The notes beneath the pieces were generated by a model. The model was not told the DNA's origin, did no database searches, and saw only the letters and a program-made list of their open reading frames with translations. A DNA stretch of 49,600 nt, from the NCBI GenBank assembly GCA_900542425.1, contig UQNQ01000011.1, positions 1 through 49,600 of the forward strand. Direction: 5' to 3'. The position numbers were made by a program, and so were the translations under genes. The stretch comes from an uncultured Eubacteriales bacterium (GTDB lineage: Bacteria > Bacillota > Clostridia > Oscillospirales > CAG-272). Positions 15,905 through 23,789 of this stretch are shown one piece after another. The stretch's first letter is position 1. Every line of letters starts with the position of its first letter.

Positions 15905-17689
15905 ATGGCATATGATGCGGGTATGGCGAGGGCAGTCAGCACGGAGCTTTCAGAAAAGCTTATCGGCGCCAAAGTCGAAAAAATCTATCAGCCGTCGGGC
16001 GATGAAATCCTACTTCTTTGCAGACGAAAAGGAGAAAACCGGAAGCTACTGCTTTCCGCTTCTCCTGCTGGTGCGCGGGTATGTGAAACGGAGTGTTCAA
16101 GAGAAAATCCGAAAACACCTCCGATGTTTTGCATGCAGCTGCGCAAGCATCTTGTAGGTGCTGTGATAACCGGCATATCGACACATGGTTTTGAACGGGT
16201 GATTGAAATTGCATTTGATGCATTTGATGAGATGGGGTTTGCCTGCCGTAAATATATAGAAGCCGAAATTATGGGGAAATGCAGCAATCTTGTTTTCGTT
16301 GCGGAAGAAAACGGGCGCAAAAAGGTTTTGGGCGCGATGAAAAGTGTTGATTTTACAACGAGTTCCAAGCGTCAGGTCCTGCCGGGCATGACCTATGAGC
16401 TTCCCCCGGGACAAAATAAAACCGATCCTATGACAGAGAATGAGGAACATTTTCAGGCGCTGTTTTCCGCTTGTCCCGGCGAACGTATGGCAGAGAAGTT
16501 CATACTTGATTCCTATCAGGGACTTTCGCCGCTGGCGGCAAGAGAAATTGCATATCGCGCAGGCTGTCTTGGGCTTCCGGTTTCAGAAAGTCGGGAGGCT
16601 GCCTTATGGAATTCGCTTTCTGATTTCCGTGACCGTATCTTTTCCGATGCATTTGTACCGCTTATGCTTTCCAGAGGAGAAGAAAAAGCGTGTGAGCCAT
16701 TTGAATACTGCTTTTTTGATGTTATGCAGTATGGAAATTCTGTGACAAAGACGAAATTTCCGGATTTTGCCGCTCTGTTTGACGCATATTACGGAACAAG
16801 GGAAGCGCTTGCCGCCATGAAAAATCGTTATCATGACATTGAGTCCGTGATCGGAACGGCAAGGCATAAGCTAGTCAAAAAGCTGCCGCAACTGGAGGCG
16901 GAGCTTGCAGAATGTGAAGAAATGGAGCGGTATAAGCTATGGGCGGATTTGATTACGGCTTCTATATACAAACTGAACAAAAAAGTATCGTTCTGTGAGG
17001 TGACGAATTATTATAGCGAAAATTTGGAAACGGTAAAAATTCCGCTTGATAGCAAGCTTACTCCCTCTCAGAATGCAGCGCGGTATTATAAAAAATATAC
17101 AAAGCTGAAAACGGCGAAGGAAATTCTCGGAAAACAAATCGAAAAAACAAAAGAGGAGCTTTCCTATCTTGCATCGGTAGAGGAGGCGATGCTGCGTGCG
17201 GAGACGGAAGCGGATCTCACCGATATCCGCCGTGAGCTTTCGCTTTCTGGATACGGGGCGAAGAATCATCGTGAAACAAAACAGCCGCAACAAAAAAGTC
17301 AGACGCAGATCAGCTGTTTTTATACTTCCGGAGGACGCGTATTTTATGTGGGAAAAAACAATCTTCAGAACGACTATCTGACAACTCGGATCGCAAAAAA
17401 ATCCGATTGGTGGTTTCATGTGAAGGGCGGGCATGGATCGCATGTCGTAATGACCTGTGAGCCGGGAGAGGATCCTTCTTCGGAGGATTTTACGCAAGCT
17501 GCGTCAGCCGCAGCCTATTATTCCGAGATGCGGGACGGGGAAAAGGTTCCTGTAGATTATACGCAGATCAAAAATGTGAAAAAACCGTCGGGAGCCGTTC
17601 CGGGAAAAGTCATTTATTATACCAATTATACGGCGTATGTTCATCCGGAAAAACCGGAAGAACCCGCCCTCAAAAAATTCGATACGTGA
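15905..17689 (+). CDS. rqcH: NFACT-family Rqc2 homologue RqcH (ribosome rescue; formerly FbpA-type fibronectin-binding protein)
   Basis: RqcH binds obstructed 50S subunits and recruits alanyl-tRNA to add C-terminal alanine tails that mark stalled peptides for degradation. At 594 aa it has the full NFACT layout: NFACT-N (about 1-180, KVEKIYQPSGDEI), helix-hairpin-helix and coiled-coil middle (about 200-440), and NFACT-R at the end (DYLTTRIAKKSDWWFHVKGG, near 488). The tRNA-contacting Asp97-Arg98 pair known from Bacillus reads Glu97-Arg98 here, a conservative change. AAAGGAGAAGG lies just before the ATG. A strong terminator follows. Older annotation may call it a fibronectin-binding protein, but there is no signal peptide. 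Confidence 0.9.
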   Translation: MAYDAGMARAVSTELSEKLIGAKVEKIYQPSGDEILLLCRRKGENRKLLLSASPAGARVCETECSRENPKTPPMFCMQLRKHLVGAVITGISTHGFERVIEIAFDAFDEMGFACRKYIEAEIMGKCSNLVFVAEENGRKKVLGAMKSVDFTTSSKRQVLPGMTYELPPGQNKTDPMTENEEHFQALFSACPGERMAEKFILDSYQGLSPLAAREIAYRAGCLGLPVSESREAALWNSLSDFRDRIFSDAFVPLMLSRGEEKACEPFEYCFFDVMQYGNSVTKTKFPDFAALFDAYYGTREALAAMKNRYHDIESVIGTARHKLVKKLPQLEAELAECEEMERYKLWADLITASIYKLNKKVSFCEVTNYYSENLETVKIPLDSKLTPSQNAARYYKKYTKLKTAKEILGKQIEKTKEELSYLASVEEAMLRAETEADLTDIRRELSLSGYGAKNHRETKQPQQKSQTQISCFYTSGGRVFYVGKNNLQNDYLTTRIAKKSDWWFHVKGGHGSHVVMTCEPGEDPSSEDFTQAASAAAYYSEMRDGEKVPVDYTQIKNVKKPSGAVPGKVIYYTNYTAYVHPEKPEEPALKKFDT

Positions 17690-17708
17690 TAATATTGAAA
17701 ATATTATC
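17688..17708. repeat. short inverted repeat after rqcH
   Basis: GATAATATT and AATATTATC flank a three-base loop, overlapping the end of rqcH. It is AT-rich and probably minor. Confidence 0.3.
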
Positions 17709-17723
17709 TGCCTATAGAGAAAT

Positions 17724-17759
17724 AAAACGGGATGCCTTTTTATGAGGCATCCCGTTTTT
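17724..17759 (+). terminator. intrinsic terminator of rqcH
   Basis: AAAACGGGATGCCT (17724-17737) pairs with AGGCATCCCGTTTT (17745-17758), followed by T. It isolates the capsid cassette from upstream transcription. Confidence 0.9.
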
Positions 17760-17848
17760 CTTACCGGGGAGATTTTTGGCAATGACCGGAAAATGGCGAT
17801 TGGGAATTCAGTATTCGGTTTGCTTTATAAAAAGAAGAAACGGACATG

Positions 17849-17860
17849 TTTTTAGGATGG
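17849..17860. repeat. 12-bp direct repeat, left copy, flanking the capsid cassette
   Basis: TTTTTAGGATGG here recurs exactly at 25691-25702. The pair brackets the SOS promoter, all cassette genes and the terminator. It may be an attachment-site or target-duplication relic, or chance in AT-rich sequence. Confidence 0.35.
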
Positions 17861-17932
17861 TATCACTGAACTTCAATATACGATCTAGAAGTCAGAAATC
17901 GATAGAAATTCAATGAAATCCGACGAAAAAAA

Positions 17933-17944
17933 GAACAAACGTTC
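17933..17944. promoter_or_regulatory. LexA (SOS) operator of the capsid cassette
   Basis: GAACAAACGTTC fits the Gram-positive LexA box GAAC-N4-GTTC, and its centre AAAC fits the preferred RNRY. It ends 10 bp upstream of the -35 box. A half-matching second site (ACACAAATGTTC, 17960-17971) lies in the promoter spacer. LexA bound here should repress the cassette until DNA damage. Confidence 0.75.
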
Positions 17945-17954
17945 TCAAAAATGA

Positions 17955-17983
17955 TTGACACACAAATGTTCGCATGATATAAT
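17955..17983 (+). promoter_or_regulatory. perfect consensus SigA promoter of the capsid cassette
   Basis: TTGACA (17955-17960), 17-bp spacer, TATAAT (17978-17983). The first start codon is 47 bp downstream. Such a strong promoter would need the repression suggested by the LexA box. Confidence 0.85.
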
Positions 17984-18030
17984 GGCGGCGCAGGGAACAA
18001 ATTGAAATCAAAGAAAGGAGGGCGGTTGCG

Positions 18031-18261
18031 ATGGAGCGGTTTTATAAGGATGAGCCGAAAGCCAAATCAGGAGAAAATCCAGTCATTGCCTATTGTGATC
18101 ATTGCGGATTCGCCATTTATGCAGCAGATGATGCTTTGATTGTGAAAGAGACGGAGGATATCATTCACTCTGATTGTTGGGAAGAATATGCAGAAGAACA
18201 TATGTTTGATTTTGTGCAGAAGGCATCTGACAGCGATTGGTTTGGCCGCGAGCTTTCGTAA
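18031..18261 (+). CDS. small zinc-ribbon-like protein, first gene of the capsid cassette
   Basis: A 76-aa acidic protein of unknown family. CDHCG near residue 22 and HSDCWEEY near 47 look like a four-ligand (C, C, H, C) zinc site, in the style of small treble-clef or zinc-ribbon proteins. GGAGG lies upstream of the ATG at suitable spacing. Its stop overlaps the next start (TAATG), so it belongs to the capsid operon and is probably translated together with the small terminase. A role in regulation or packaging is a guess. Confidence 0.75.
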   Translation: MERFYKDEPKAKSGENPVIAYCDHCGFAIYAADDALIVKETEDIIHSDCWEEYAEEHMFDFVQKASDSDWFGRELS

Positions 18262-18698
18262 TGGAGAAGGTATCTGAAAAAAATGGTATTGCACCTTCTG
18301 TATTTGCAAGAAGAGCCGCCAGCTATTTTCGGTCTTGCGATCATGGAACAGCAACAGCATCATGCGATACATGCGCTGCGAATTTCGGGGATGCAGTGTG
18401 CGCTCATTGCCCTAAAAAGCAGACGCGACCCTATACGCTATCCGGACTTTGCCTTGCGCTTGGTATCACCAAACGGGAATTCAAAAGTTTAAAGAATAAC
18501 AAGAGCTTTTCACAGGCGGTTGAAATGGCGCTTTTAAAAATTGAGGCTTATATTGAGGAAAACAGCATTTCCGGACGAATCAGCGGAACGCTTGCGCTGG
18601 CCATTTTGCGGGAAAATTTCGGCTGGGGGGAAAAATCGGAAGCGCCGGAAACTGTCGAGGTGATTCTATCAGAGGAGGTAAAGCGCTTTGCCAGATGA
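18261..18698 (+). CDS. probable terminase small subunit
   Basis: A 145-aa protein placed directly before the large terminase. The C-terminal two thirds (RPYTLSGLCLALGITKREF, near 56-74, then a helical tail) look like the helix-turn-helix DNA-recognition and oligomerisation parts of small terminases, which choose the DNA to be packaged. The N-terminal part is Cys-rich (CDTCA and CAHC within about 35-51), suggesting an extra zinc site not typical of the family. The start ATG at 18261 overlaps the upstream stop and lacks a good ribosome site, so coupling is likely. The stop overlaps the large-subunit start by 11 bp. Confidence 0.75.
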   Translation: MEKVSEKNGIAPSVFARRAASYFRSCDHGTATASCDTCAANFGDAVCAHCPKKQTRPYTLSGLCLALGITKREFKSLKNNKSFSQAVEMALLKIEAYIEENSISGRISGTLALAILRENFGWGEKSEAPETVEVILSEEVKRFAR

Positions 18699-20016
18699 TT
18701 CAAAGACACAGTTTATTTTCAATGTTGAACTGTCGGAGAAGCAGAAAAGCTTCTTTTTATCTGAAGCGAGATACACGGCGTATGGCGGTGCGCGCGGAGG
18801 AGGGAAGAGCTTTGCCCTGCGATATAAATTGGTGCTGCTTTGCCTGAATTATCCGGGTATTCGCGTGCTTCTTGTCAGACGCAGTTATCCTGAGCTCAGG
18901 GAAAACCATATTCGTCCGCTCTGTGAGATCCTCTGTGGTATTCCGCAGCTTGCGGTATACCGCGAACGGGATAAATGCTTTGAATTTTTCTGTGGCTCAA
19001 GACTGATGCTGGGGTATTTGTCAGATCACGGAGATCTGCTTCGGTATCAGGGACAAGAATATGATATCATCGCGGTTGACGAGGCGACACAGATTGACGA
19101 GGAAATGTTTCTTGTGCTCGCGGCATCTCTGCGAGGCGCAAATTCTTTTCCAAAGCGTATGTATCTTACATGCAATCCCGGTGGCGTGGGACATGGCTGG
19201 GTCAAGAGACTTTTCATTGACAAGAGTTATCGCGCAGGAGAGAATCCGGCGGATTATTGCTTTGTTCCTGCTTGCATATATGACAATCAGGCGCTGATGC
19301 GTGAAGATCCCGCGTATGTAAAACGACTGGAAACACTTCCGGAGACGCTTCGCGCGGCATGGCTGCATGGAAAATGGGATGTCTTTTCCGGACAATTTTT
19401 TCCGGAATTTGATGAGACCCGGCACATCTGTGATCCGTTTTTTCTGCCGGAAGATGCAGCATATTACTGTGCAGTCGATTATGGCCTTGATATGCTGGCG
19501 GCGCTTTTTATTGCGGTGCTTTCCGACGGACGTGCTTATGTATATGATGAAATCTATGAAAGCGATTTGATTGTCAGCGCAGCTGCTGCCAAAATTCGCG
19601 AAAAGCTTCCTGCGGGAGCGATTGTGATTGCGCCCTCGGATTTATGGAGCAGAGGATGTGACAGCGGACGTTCTACGGCGGAGTTATTTGCCGAGAACGG
19701 CGTTTATTTTACAAAAATTGTTCCAAATCGCATAGACGGATGGCTTGCGCTTAAGGAATGGCTTGCGTTCTCGGACGGCTTGCCTCGTCTGATGATTTTT
19801 CGGGGATGCCGAAATTTGATCCGATGCCTGCCGCTGCTCCTTCATGATGAACACCGGCCCGGAGACGCCGCAACAGAACCTCACGAAATTACGCATGCGC
19901 CGGATGCGCTGAGGTATTTTGCTTCCTTCCGGCAGATGCGTGTACCGGAAAGCAAACCATACCTGCGCGGCAGGAATATCATCAAAAAAACAGAAAGGAA
20001 TCGATATGGATTTTAA
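18688..20016 (+). CDS. phage terminase large subunit
   Basis: The DNA-packaging motor and nuclease of tailed phages. The 442-aa length is typical. The ATPase domain has Walker A GGARGGGKS (33-41) and Walker B IIAVDEATQ (Asp131-Glu132). The RNase H-like nuclease domain has acidic residues at AVDYGLDM (Asp264), PSDLW (Asp318) and THAPDALRYF (Asp406), so both activities look intact. It starts with TTG, set by AGAGGAGG upstream, and overlaps the genes on both sides. An intact motor argues that DNA, not just an empty shell, is packaged. Confidence 0.93.
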   Translation: MPDDSKTQFIFNVELSEKQKSFFLSEARYTAYGGARGGGKSFALRYKLVLLCLNYPGIRVLLVRRSYPELRENHIRPLCEILCGIPQLAVYRERDKCFEFFCGSRLMLGYLSDHGDLLRYQGQEYDIIAVDEATQIDEEMFLVLAASLRGANSFPKRMYLTCNPGGVGHGWVKRLFIDKSYRAGENPADYCFVPACIYDNQALMREDPAYVKRLETLPETLRAAWLHGKWDVFSGQFFPEFDETRHICDPFFLPEDAAYYCAVDYGLDMLAALFIAVLSDGRAYVYDEIYESDLIVSAAAAKIREKLPAGAIVIAPSDLWSRGCDSGRSTAELFAENGVYFTKIVPNRIDGWLALKEWLAFSDGLPRLMIFRGCRNLIRCLPLLLHDEHRPGDAATEPHEITHAPDALRYFASFRQMRVPESKPYLRGRNIIKKTERNRYGF

Positions 20017-21709
20017 GTTTTGGAAGCATGAAAATCGGGATGAAAAACGGTCTTGGATAAGCGATGCCGTCGGCAGGGAACGAAAAATTGCCTCCCTTTT
20101 GGCATCGGCAAAAACGGCAAGAAGCGGCATGGAAGCATATTGGCGGCGCATGCGGTCCTATTATGACGGTACGCATGATACTGCGAAGCAGACGGGCGAT
20201 TTTATGGCTTCTCTTGATTTGCCTTGGAAACCGGCATCTGTTCCGGACGGCTATATGCATGTGGAAAGTCAAATCGAAGCGACACCTCCGGATTTTGAGT
20301 TCTCGGAAAGAGGAAATCATGATGAGGCAAAAGCGAGAATTCGGGAGAAGGTGGTTCGTTATGTGGTACAAAGAGGAGAGCTGACAGCAAAAAATGCTGT
20401 TAATGAAAGACGACTTGGACTTTTCGGAAGCGCCGTATGGAAGCTTGCCGTAGGCTGCAATGAACGCGGCGGAACGGAAATTATGGTGGAAAATCCGTCG
20501 CCGGAGATGATTTATCCGGATCCCGCCGCGGCGACTGTGGATGACTGCGAATATATTGGGTGTGTATACCGAATGAACGCGGCGCGTGCCGCACGGATAT
20601 TTTCCGCTGACCTGAAGCGGCTTGGGCTTACCATAGAAGAAATTCAAAAACAAAACGGTTTGCCTAAATATTCGGATAAAGAGAGACTTTTTGAGGATAG
20701 CGTAAATACCGATGAAACTGTTGAAATCACAGAATGGTGGTTTCGGCAGCCGGTGAGCGGAGAGCAGATCTGCGGATTTTCCGGAGATATCGGGGAAGAA
20801 CCGGTAACGTATTGCTATGAATCCGGTGATATTGCGCTTTCCATTCTCATTGAGGGTATTGAAATACGTTATATTCCGAAATTTTGGATCAAAACCTCGT
20901 GCCGTCAGTTCCCATTTGTCATTTACGGAAGAATTCCGGGCGACGGTACTGTTTGGGGAAAAAGTGAGCTGGAGCAAATTATTCCTTTGATTGACGCGGC
21001 AGACCGACAGCTTGCCTTTGCACAGCTGAACACGGCTTTCTTTGCGAACGATATTTTATTATATGAAGAAAATGCTTTTTCCCCTGACAGCTATCCGGAA
21101 AACCGACCGGGAGCAATTTGGAAGCTTCGTCCCGGCATGATGGATAAGGTCAAGAGACTCGGCGGTCTTGCAGGAGAGAGTATTTCTCATTATGAAATTG
21201 CCGACCGTTACCGCACCATGATGAGGGAAACGCTCGGAAATTATGATTTTATGCAGGGGGATAGTTCCACACAGGTTACAACGGCAACGGGACTTGCTCT
21301 TTTAGGAGACTATGCATCCCGTCGGATGCAGGCGAAAAATATTTGCAAGCGTACAGGCTTTGAGCGTCTGTATCGCCTTATCGATTACATGGCGCTGGAA
21401 CTTTTTGATTCGGAAAAAATACGGGCGATTACCGACGATACGGAAGGATATTCTTATGAGGGGTATCTTGGTTCTGTCGGATATATTCCGGAGCTTGATG
21501 TCGCGGTTCATGTGGGAGAGGGCGTTGAAAATTCCCGTTCTTTTACGCTTTCCGCTTTGTCGGAGCTTGCGGGGACAGAATTGAATGCCGAAAATTATCC
21601 GGTTGTGCGTGCGTATATTTATGCGCTTGGCATTCCCGGACGTACGTCTTTGATTGCGGCTTTGGATGAAAAATTTATGAAAAAGACGGAGGATTTTCAA
21701 TATGAATGA
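20006..21709 (+). CDS. phage portal protein
   Basis: A 567-aa protein that should form the dodecameric ring at the capsid vertex through which DNA passes. Recognisable portal features include the N-terminal helical part, the wing region with PSPEMIYPDP near 153, a long stem/clip region around IYGRIPGDGTVWGKSELEQ near 300, and the later helix QVTTATGLALLGDYASRRMQ. The start at 20006 is chosen over a longer in-frame extension because AAAGGAA precedes it. It overlaps the terminase stop by 11 bp and the scaffold start by 8 bp. The size and style suit P22-like or other short-tailed phage portals, an assignment by eye. Confidence 0.88.
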   Translation: MDFKFWKHENRDEKRSWISDAVGRERKIASLLASAKTARSGMEAYWRRMRSYYDGTHDTAKQTGDFMASLDLPWKPASVPDGYMHVESQIEATPPDFEFSERGNHDEAKARIREKVVRYVVQRGELTAKNAVNERRLGLFGSAVWKLAVGCNERGGTEIMVENPSPEMIYPDPAAATVDDCEYIGCVYRMNAARAARIFSADLKRLGLTIEEIQKQNGLPKYSDKERLFEDSVNTDETVEITEWWFRQPVSGEQICGFSGDIGEEPVTYCYESGDIALSILIEGIEIRYIPKFWIKTSCRQFPFVIYGRIPGDGTVWGKSELEQIIPLIDAADRQLAFAQLNTAFFANDILLYEENAFSPDSYPENRPGAIWKLRPGMMDKVKRLGGLAGESISHYEIADRYRTMMRETLGNYDFMQGDSSTQVTTATGLALLGDYASRRMQAKNICKRTGFERLYRLIDYMALELFDSEKIRAITDDTEGYSYEGYLGSVGYIPELDVAVHVGEGVENSRSFTLSALSELAGTELNAENYPVVRAYIYALGIPGRTSLIAALDEKFMKKTEDFQYE

Positions 21710-22250
21710 GGAGTTATCGGAGATTTTGTCAGACCAAACGGATGGGGAAAATCCGGTTTCGAATTCTGGGGAAGCGGGCACCGATGCGGAACAAGAAAAA
21801 ATACCGGTTTTTGCAGCGATGGAAACAGATTTGGCGGAAAAGAGTCGTGAGAAAGAGGAGACGGCGGCAGATTCCGTGACGTCTGAGGAATGTACGGCGC
21901 TGCCGACAGAGACAGAAATGCTTTCTGATATGCGGATGGCGGAACTGCTTGCCAACCCGATGTTTATCCATTTTGCCCGCGGACGCAGCGGCAGTCTGGA
22001 AGAGATGTGCCGTGATTTTAACCGTATGCTTTCCGCAGGCGGCAGTCTGCGTATGCCGGCTTCGGATGCGGCGAGAATGACACCTGCCGGAACATCAGCT
22101 GCACCGGATGTGGCGCTGAGCGAACGCCAGCGTGCGCTTGCCCGCGCTGCCGGTATGTCATATCGGGAATATTACGAGCTTGCAAGCACGATTCCCGGTT
22201 CTATTTCATCATCTTATTATTATAAAGGAGAAAAAAAATATGAGCAATGA
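21702..22250 (+). CDS. probable capsid scaffolding protein
   Basis: A 182-aa protein with a strongly acidic, low-complexity first half (Glu/Asp/Ser/Thr) and a helical C-terminus (SERQRALARAAGMSYREYY), lying between portal and major capsid genes. That location and composition are typical of scaffolds, which direct shell assembly and are then lost or cleaved. No protease motif is visible, so it is not a fused prohead protease. Its end overlaps the capsid gene start by 11 bp. Confidence 0.8.
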   Translation: MNEELSEILSDQTDGENPVSNSGEAGTDAEQEKIPVFAAMETDLAEKSREKEETAADSVTSEECTALPTETEMLSDMRMAELLANPMFIHFARGRSGSLEEMCRDFNRMLSAGGSLRMPASDAARMTPAGTSAAPDVALSERQRALARAAGMSYREYYELASTIPGSISSSYYYKGEKKYEQ

Positions 22251-23139
22251 TATTTATACATGGTCAAGCGATATGTATCCGCTTGTCAAGAAACGTTTTG
22301 ACGACCGTTATGCATCGAGAATGAATCTCATCGGCAATATCTGCGGGGTAGTCAAGCAGAATGAACTGACCTATGAGCTAACGGGGCTTGGCGGATACGG
22401 AGAATTACCGGTTTATTCCGGCGGTGAACTTTCTTATGCAGATGGAAGCAAAAGCTTTCTTACAACGGTAACGCCAACTGAGAGAGCGCTTGCCATCCCT
22501 GTATCCTATAAAAAAGCAAAAATCGACATGGTAGGTGAAGCCGATAAAACAGGAACAAGACTTGCGGATTCCGCTTATATGACGGTACTTGGTGAGTTCT
22601 ATCGTATTTTTGGCAATGCGTTTACTACCAACGGCGCGGACGGTGTGGCTTGGGCATCTGCTTCTCATCCGGTGAATACAAGCGAGGAGAGCGAAACCTT
22701 TTCTAACCTTGTTACGACGGAGCTTTCTGTAGCGGCGATTTGCGCAGCACAGGCGGCGGCCGCTCAATTTGTTACAGCAGATGGTTTGCCGTTTGTTTCT
22801 AATTTTGATTTGCTTCTGGTTTCGCCGGAGCTTGAAGGTACGGCAAGGGAAATCTGCGGAGAAGATTCGCTTTTGACACCTGCGGGCGGCGTCGGCGGTA
22901 ACGCTTACGGTATGAAGTATATGGTCGCCGGAGGCGGAGGACTTGGCTTCAGCGGTAAAAAATGGGCTTTGGCGGACAGCATGCTGTTGCCTGAGGTTCT
23001 GAAGCTTGTTTATATTACGGAACCGACGGTTGTCATTTCGCCCAGAGAAAACCCTCTGGTTGCGGACTATATTTCTTATGTTGACTTTTCTTTTGGCTTT
23101 GGAGATGCACGCCCGATTATCTTTGCCGATCCCGCGTAA
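22240..23139 (+). CDS. phage major capsid protein
   Basis: A 299-aa protein with the size, position and glycine-rich look of an HK97-fold capsid subunit. Landmarks include VKKRFDDRYASRMNL near the N-terminus, an E-loop-like region near 45-75, and a late APRENPLVADYISYVDFSFG-type end (SPRENPLV near 266). AAAGGAG lies upstream of the ATG at 22240; longer in-frame starts have no ribosome site. It is the most strongly initiated gene in the cassette, as expected for the main shell protein. Confidence 0.88.
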   Translation: MSNDIYTWSSDMYPLVKKRFDDRYASRMNLIGNICGVVKQNELTYELTGLGGYGELPVYSGGELSYADGSKSFLTTVTPTERALAIPVSYKKAKIDMVGEADKTGTRLADSAYMTVLGEFYRIFGNAFTTNGADGVAWASASHPVNTSEESETFSNLVTTELSVAAICAAQAAAAQFVTADGLPFVSNFDLLLVSPELEGTAREICGEDSLLTPAGGVGGNAYGMKYMVAGGGGLGFSGKKWALADSMLLPEVLKLVYITEPTVVISPRENPLVADYISYVDFSFGFGDARPIIFADPA

Positions 23140-23195
23140 ATACAGAAAAAAAGGATCCGGAGGGACATTTGTCCCTCCGGAGAAAGGAGAAGACG

Positions 23196-23789
23196 ATGAC
23201 ATATGGAATGCTGAAAAAACGAATTTGTTCTCTTTTGGATGTGGATATGGATGCTGTCGGGGCAGATGGCAGCCTGCTTTCCATTTTGAATGCGCGGATA
23301 TCCCCTGCGGTTGGAGCGGCAGTGAGAAAAGTAGCTGTATATCTTATGGCAATCATCAAAAAAGAGGAGCTTGTCTTTGAACGGAACGGTTCCGAAATTT
23401 TGGCTTTGCTGCCCTCGGATTTTATTTCGGGAATTCGGATTCGGCGGGGAGGCAGAACATACGGGAGGGATTCCTTTGAGCTGCTTGGTGGCAGAATACG
23501 GCTTCTTTCTGGCATGGAAGGCACTTATGAATTGACCTATTGTGCTTATCCCATGTTTACGGACATGGAATCGGATGCGGATACGGATATAGGTTTTGAC
23601 GATTTTGCAGCGGATACAGCTGCTTACGGAGCCGCGGCAGAACTTTGTCACAGCATTTATCCCGGTGATATGAAGCGGTATATGCGGCTTGCCACGGAAT
23701 TTGATGAACGTCTTGTCAATGCCGCGCCGCGTTCCGGCGACAGTAGGATTGCCGATTCTGTTTTCAGAAAAAGGAGGAGTATTCCTTGA
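23196..23789 (+). CDS. probable head-tail connector / adaptor protein
   Basis: A 197-aa protein following the capsid gene, where tailed phages keep a head-completion adaptor. It has a helical start (MLKKRICSLLDVDMDAVG), a central segment and a helical end (AAELCHSIYPGDMKRYMRLA), like gp6/gp4-type adaptors, but I cannot name the family. The start at 23196 follows GGAGAAGGAG. The gap before it (23140-23195) holds a small inverted repeat, GGATCCGGAGGGAC/GTCCCTCCGG, between capsid and adaptor genes. The stop overlaps the next start (TTGA). Confidence 0.65.
   Translation: MTYGMLKKRICSLLDVDMDAVGADGSLLSILNARISPAVGAAVRKVAVYLMAIIKKEELVFERNGSEILALLPSDFISGIRIRRGGRTYGRDSFELLGGRIRLLSGMEGTYELTYCAYPMFTDMESDADTDIGFDDFAADTAAYGAAAELCHSIYPGDMKRYMRLATEFDERLVNAAPRSGDSRIADSVFRKRRSIP

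Noticed and set aside
19982..20977. 331-aa open frame antisense to the portal gene, and 265- and 253-aa frames antisense to the capsid and connector genes
   Set aside because: Composition is Arg/Ser-rich and typical of antisense shadows. There are no ribosome sites, and the plus-strand genes are convincing.
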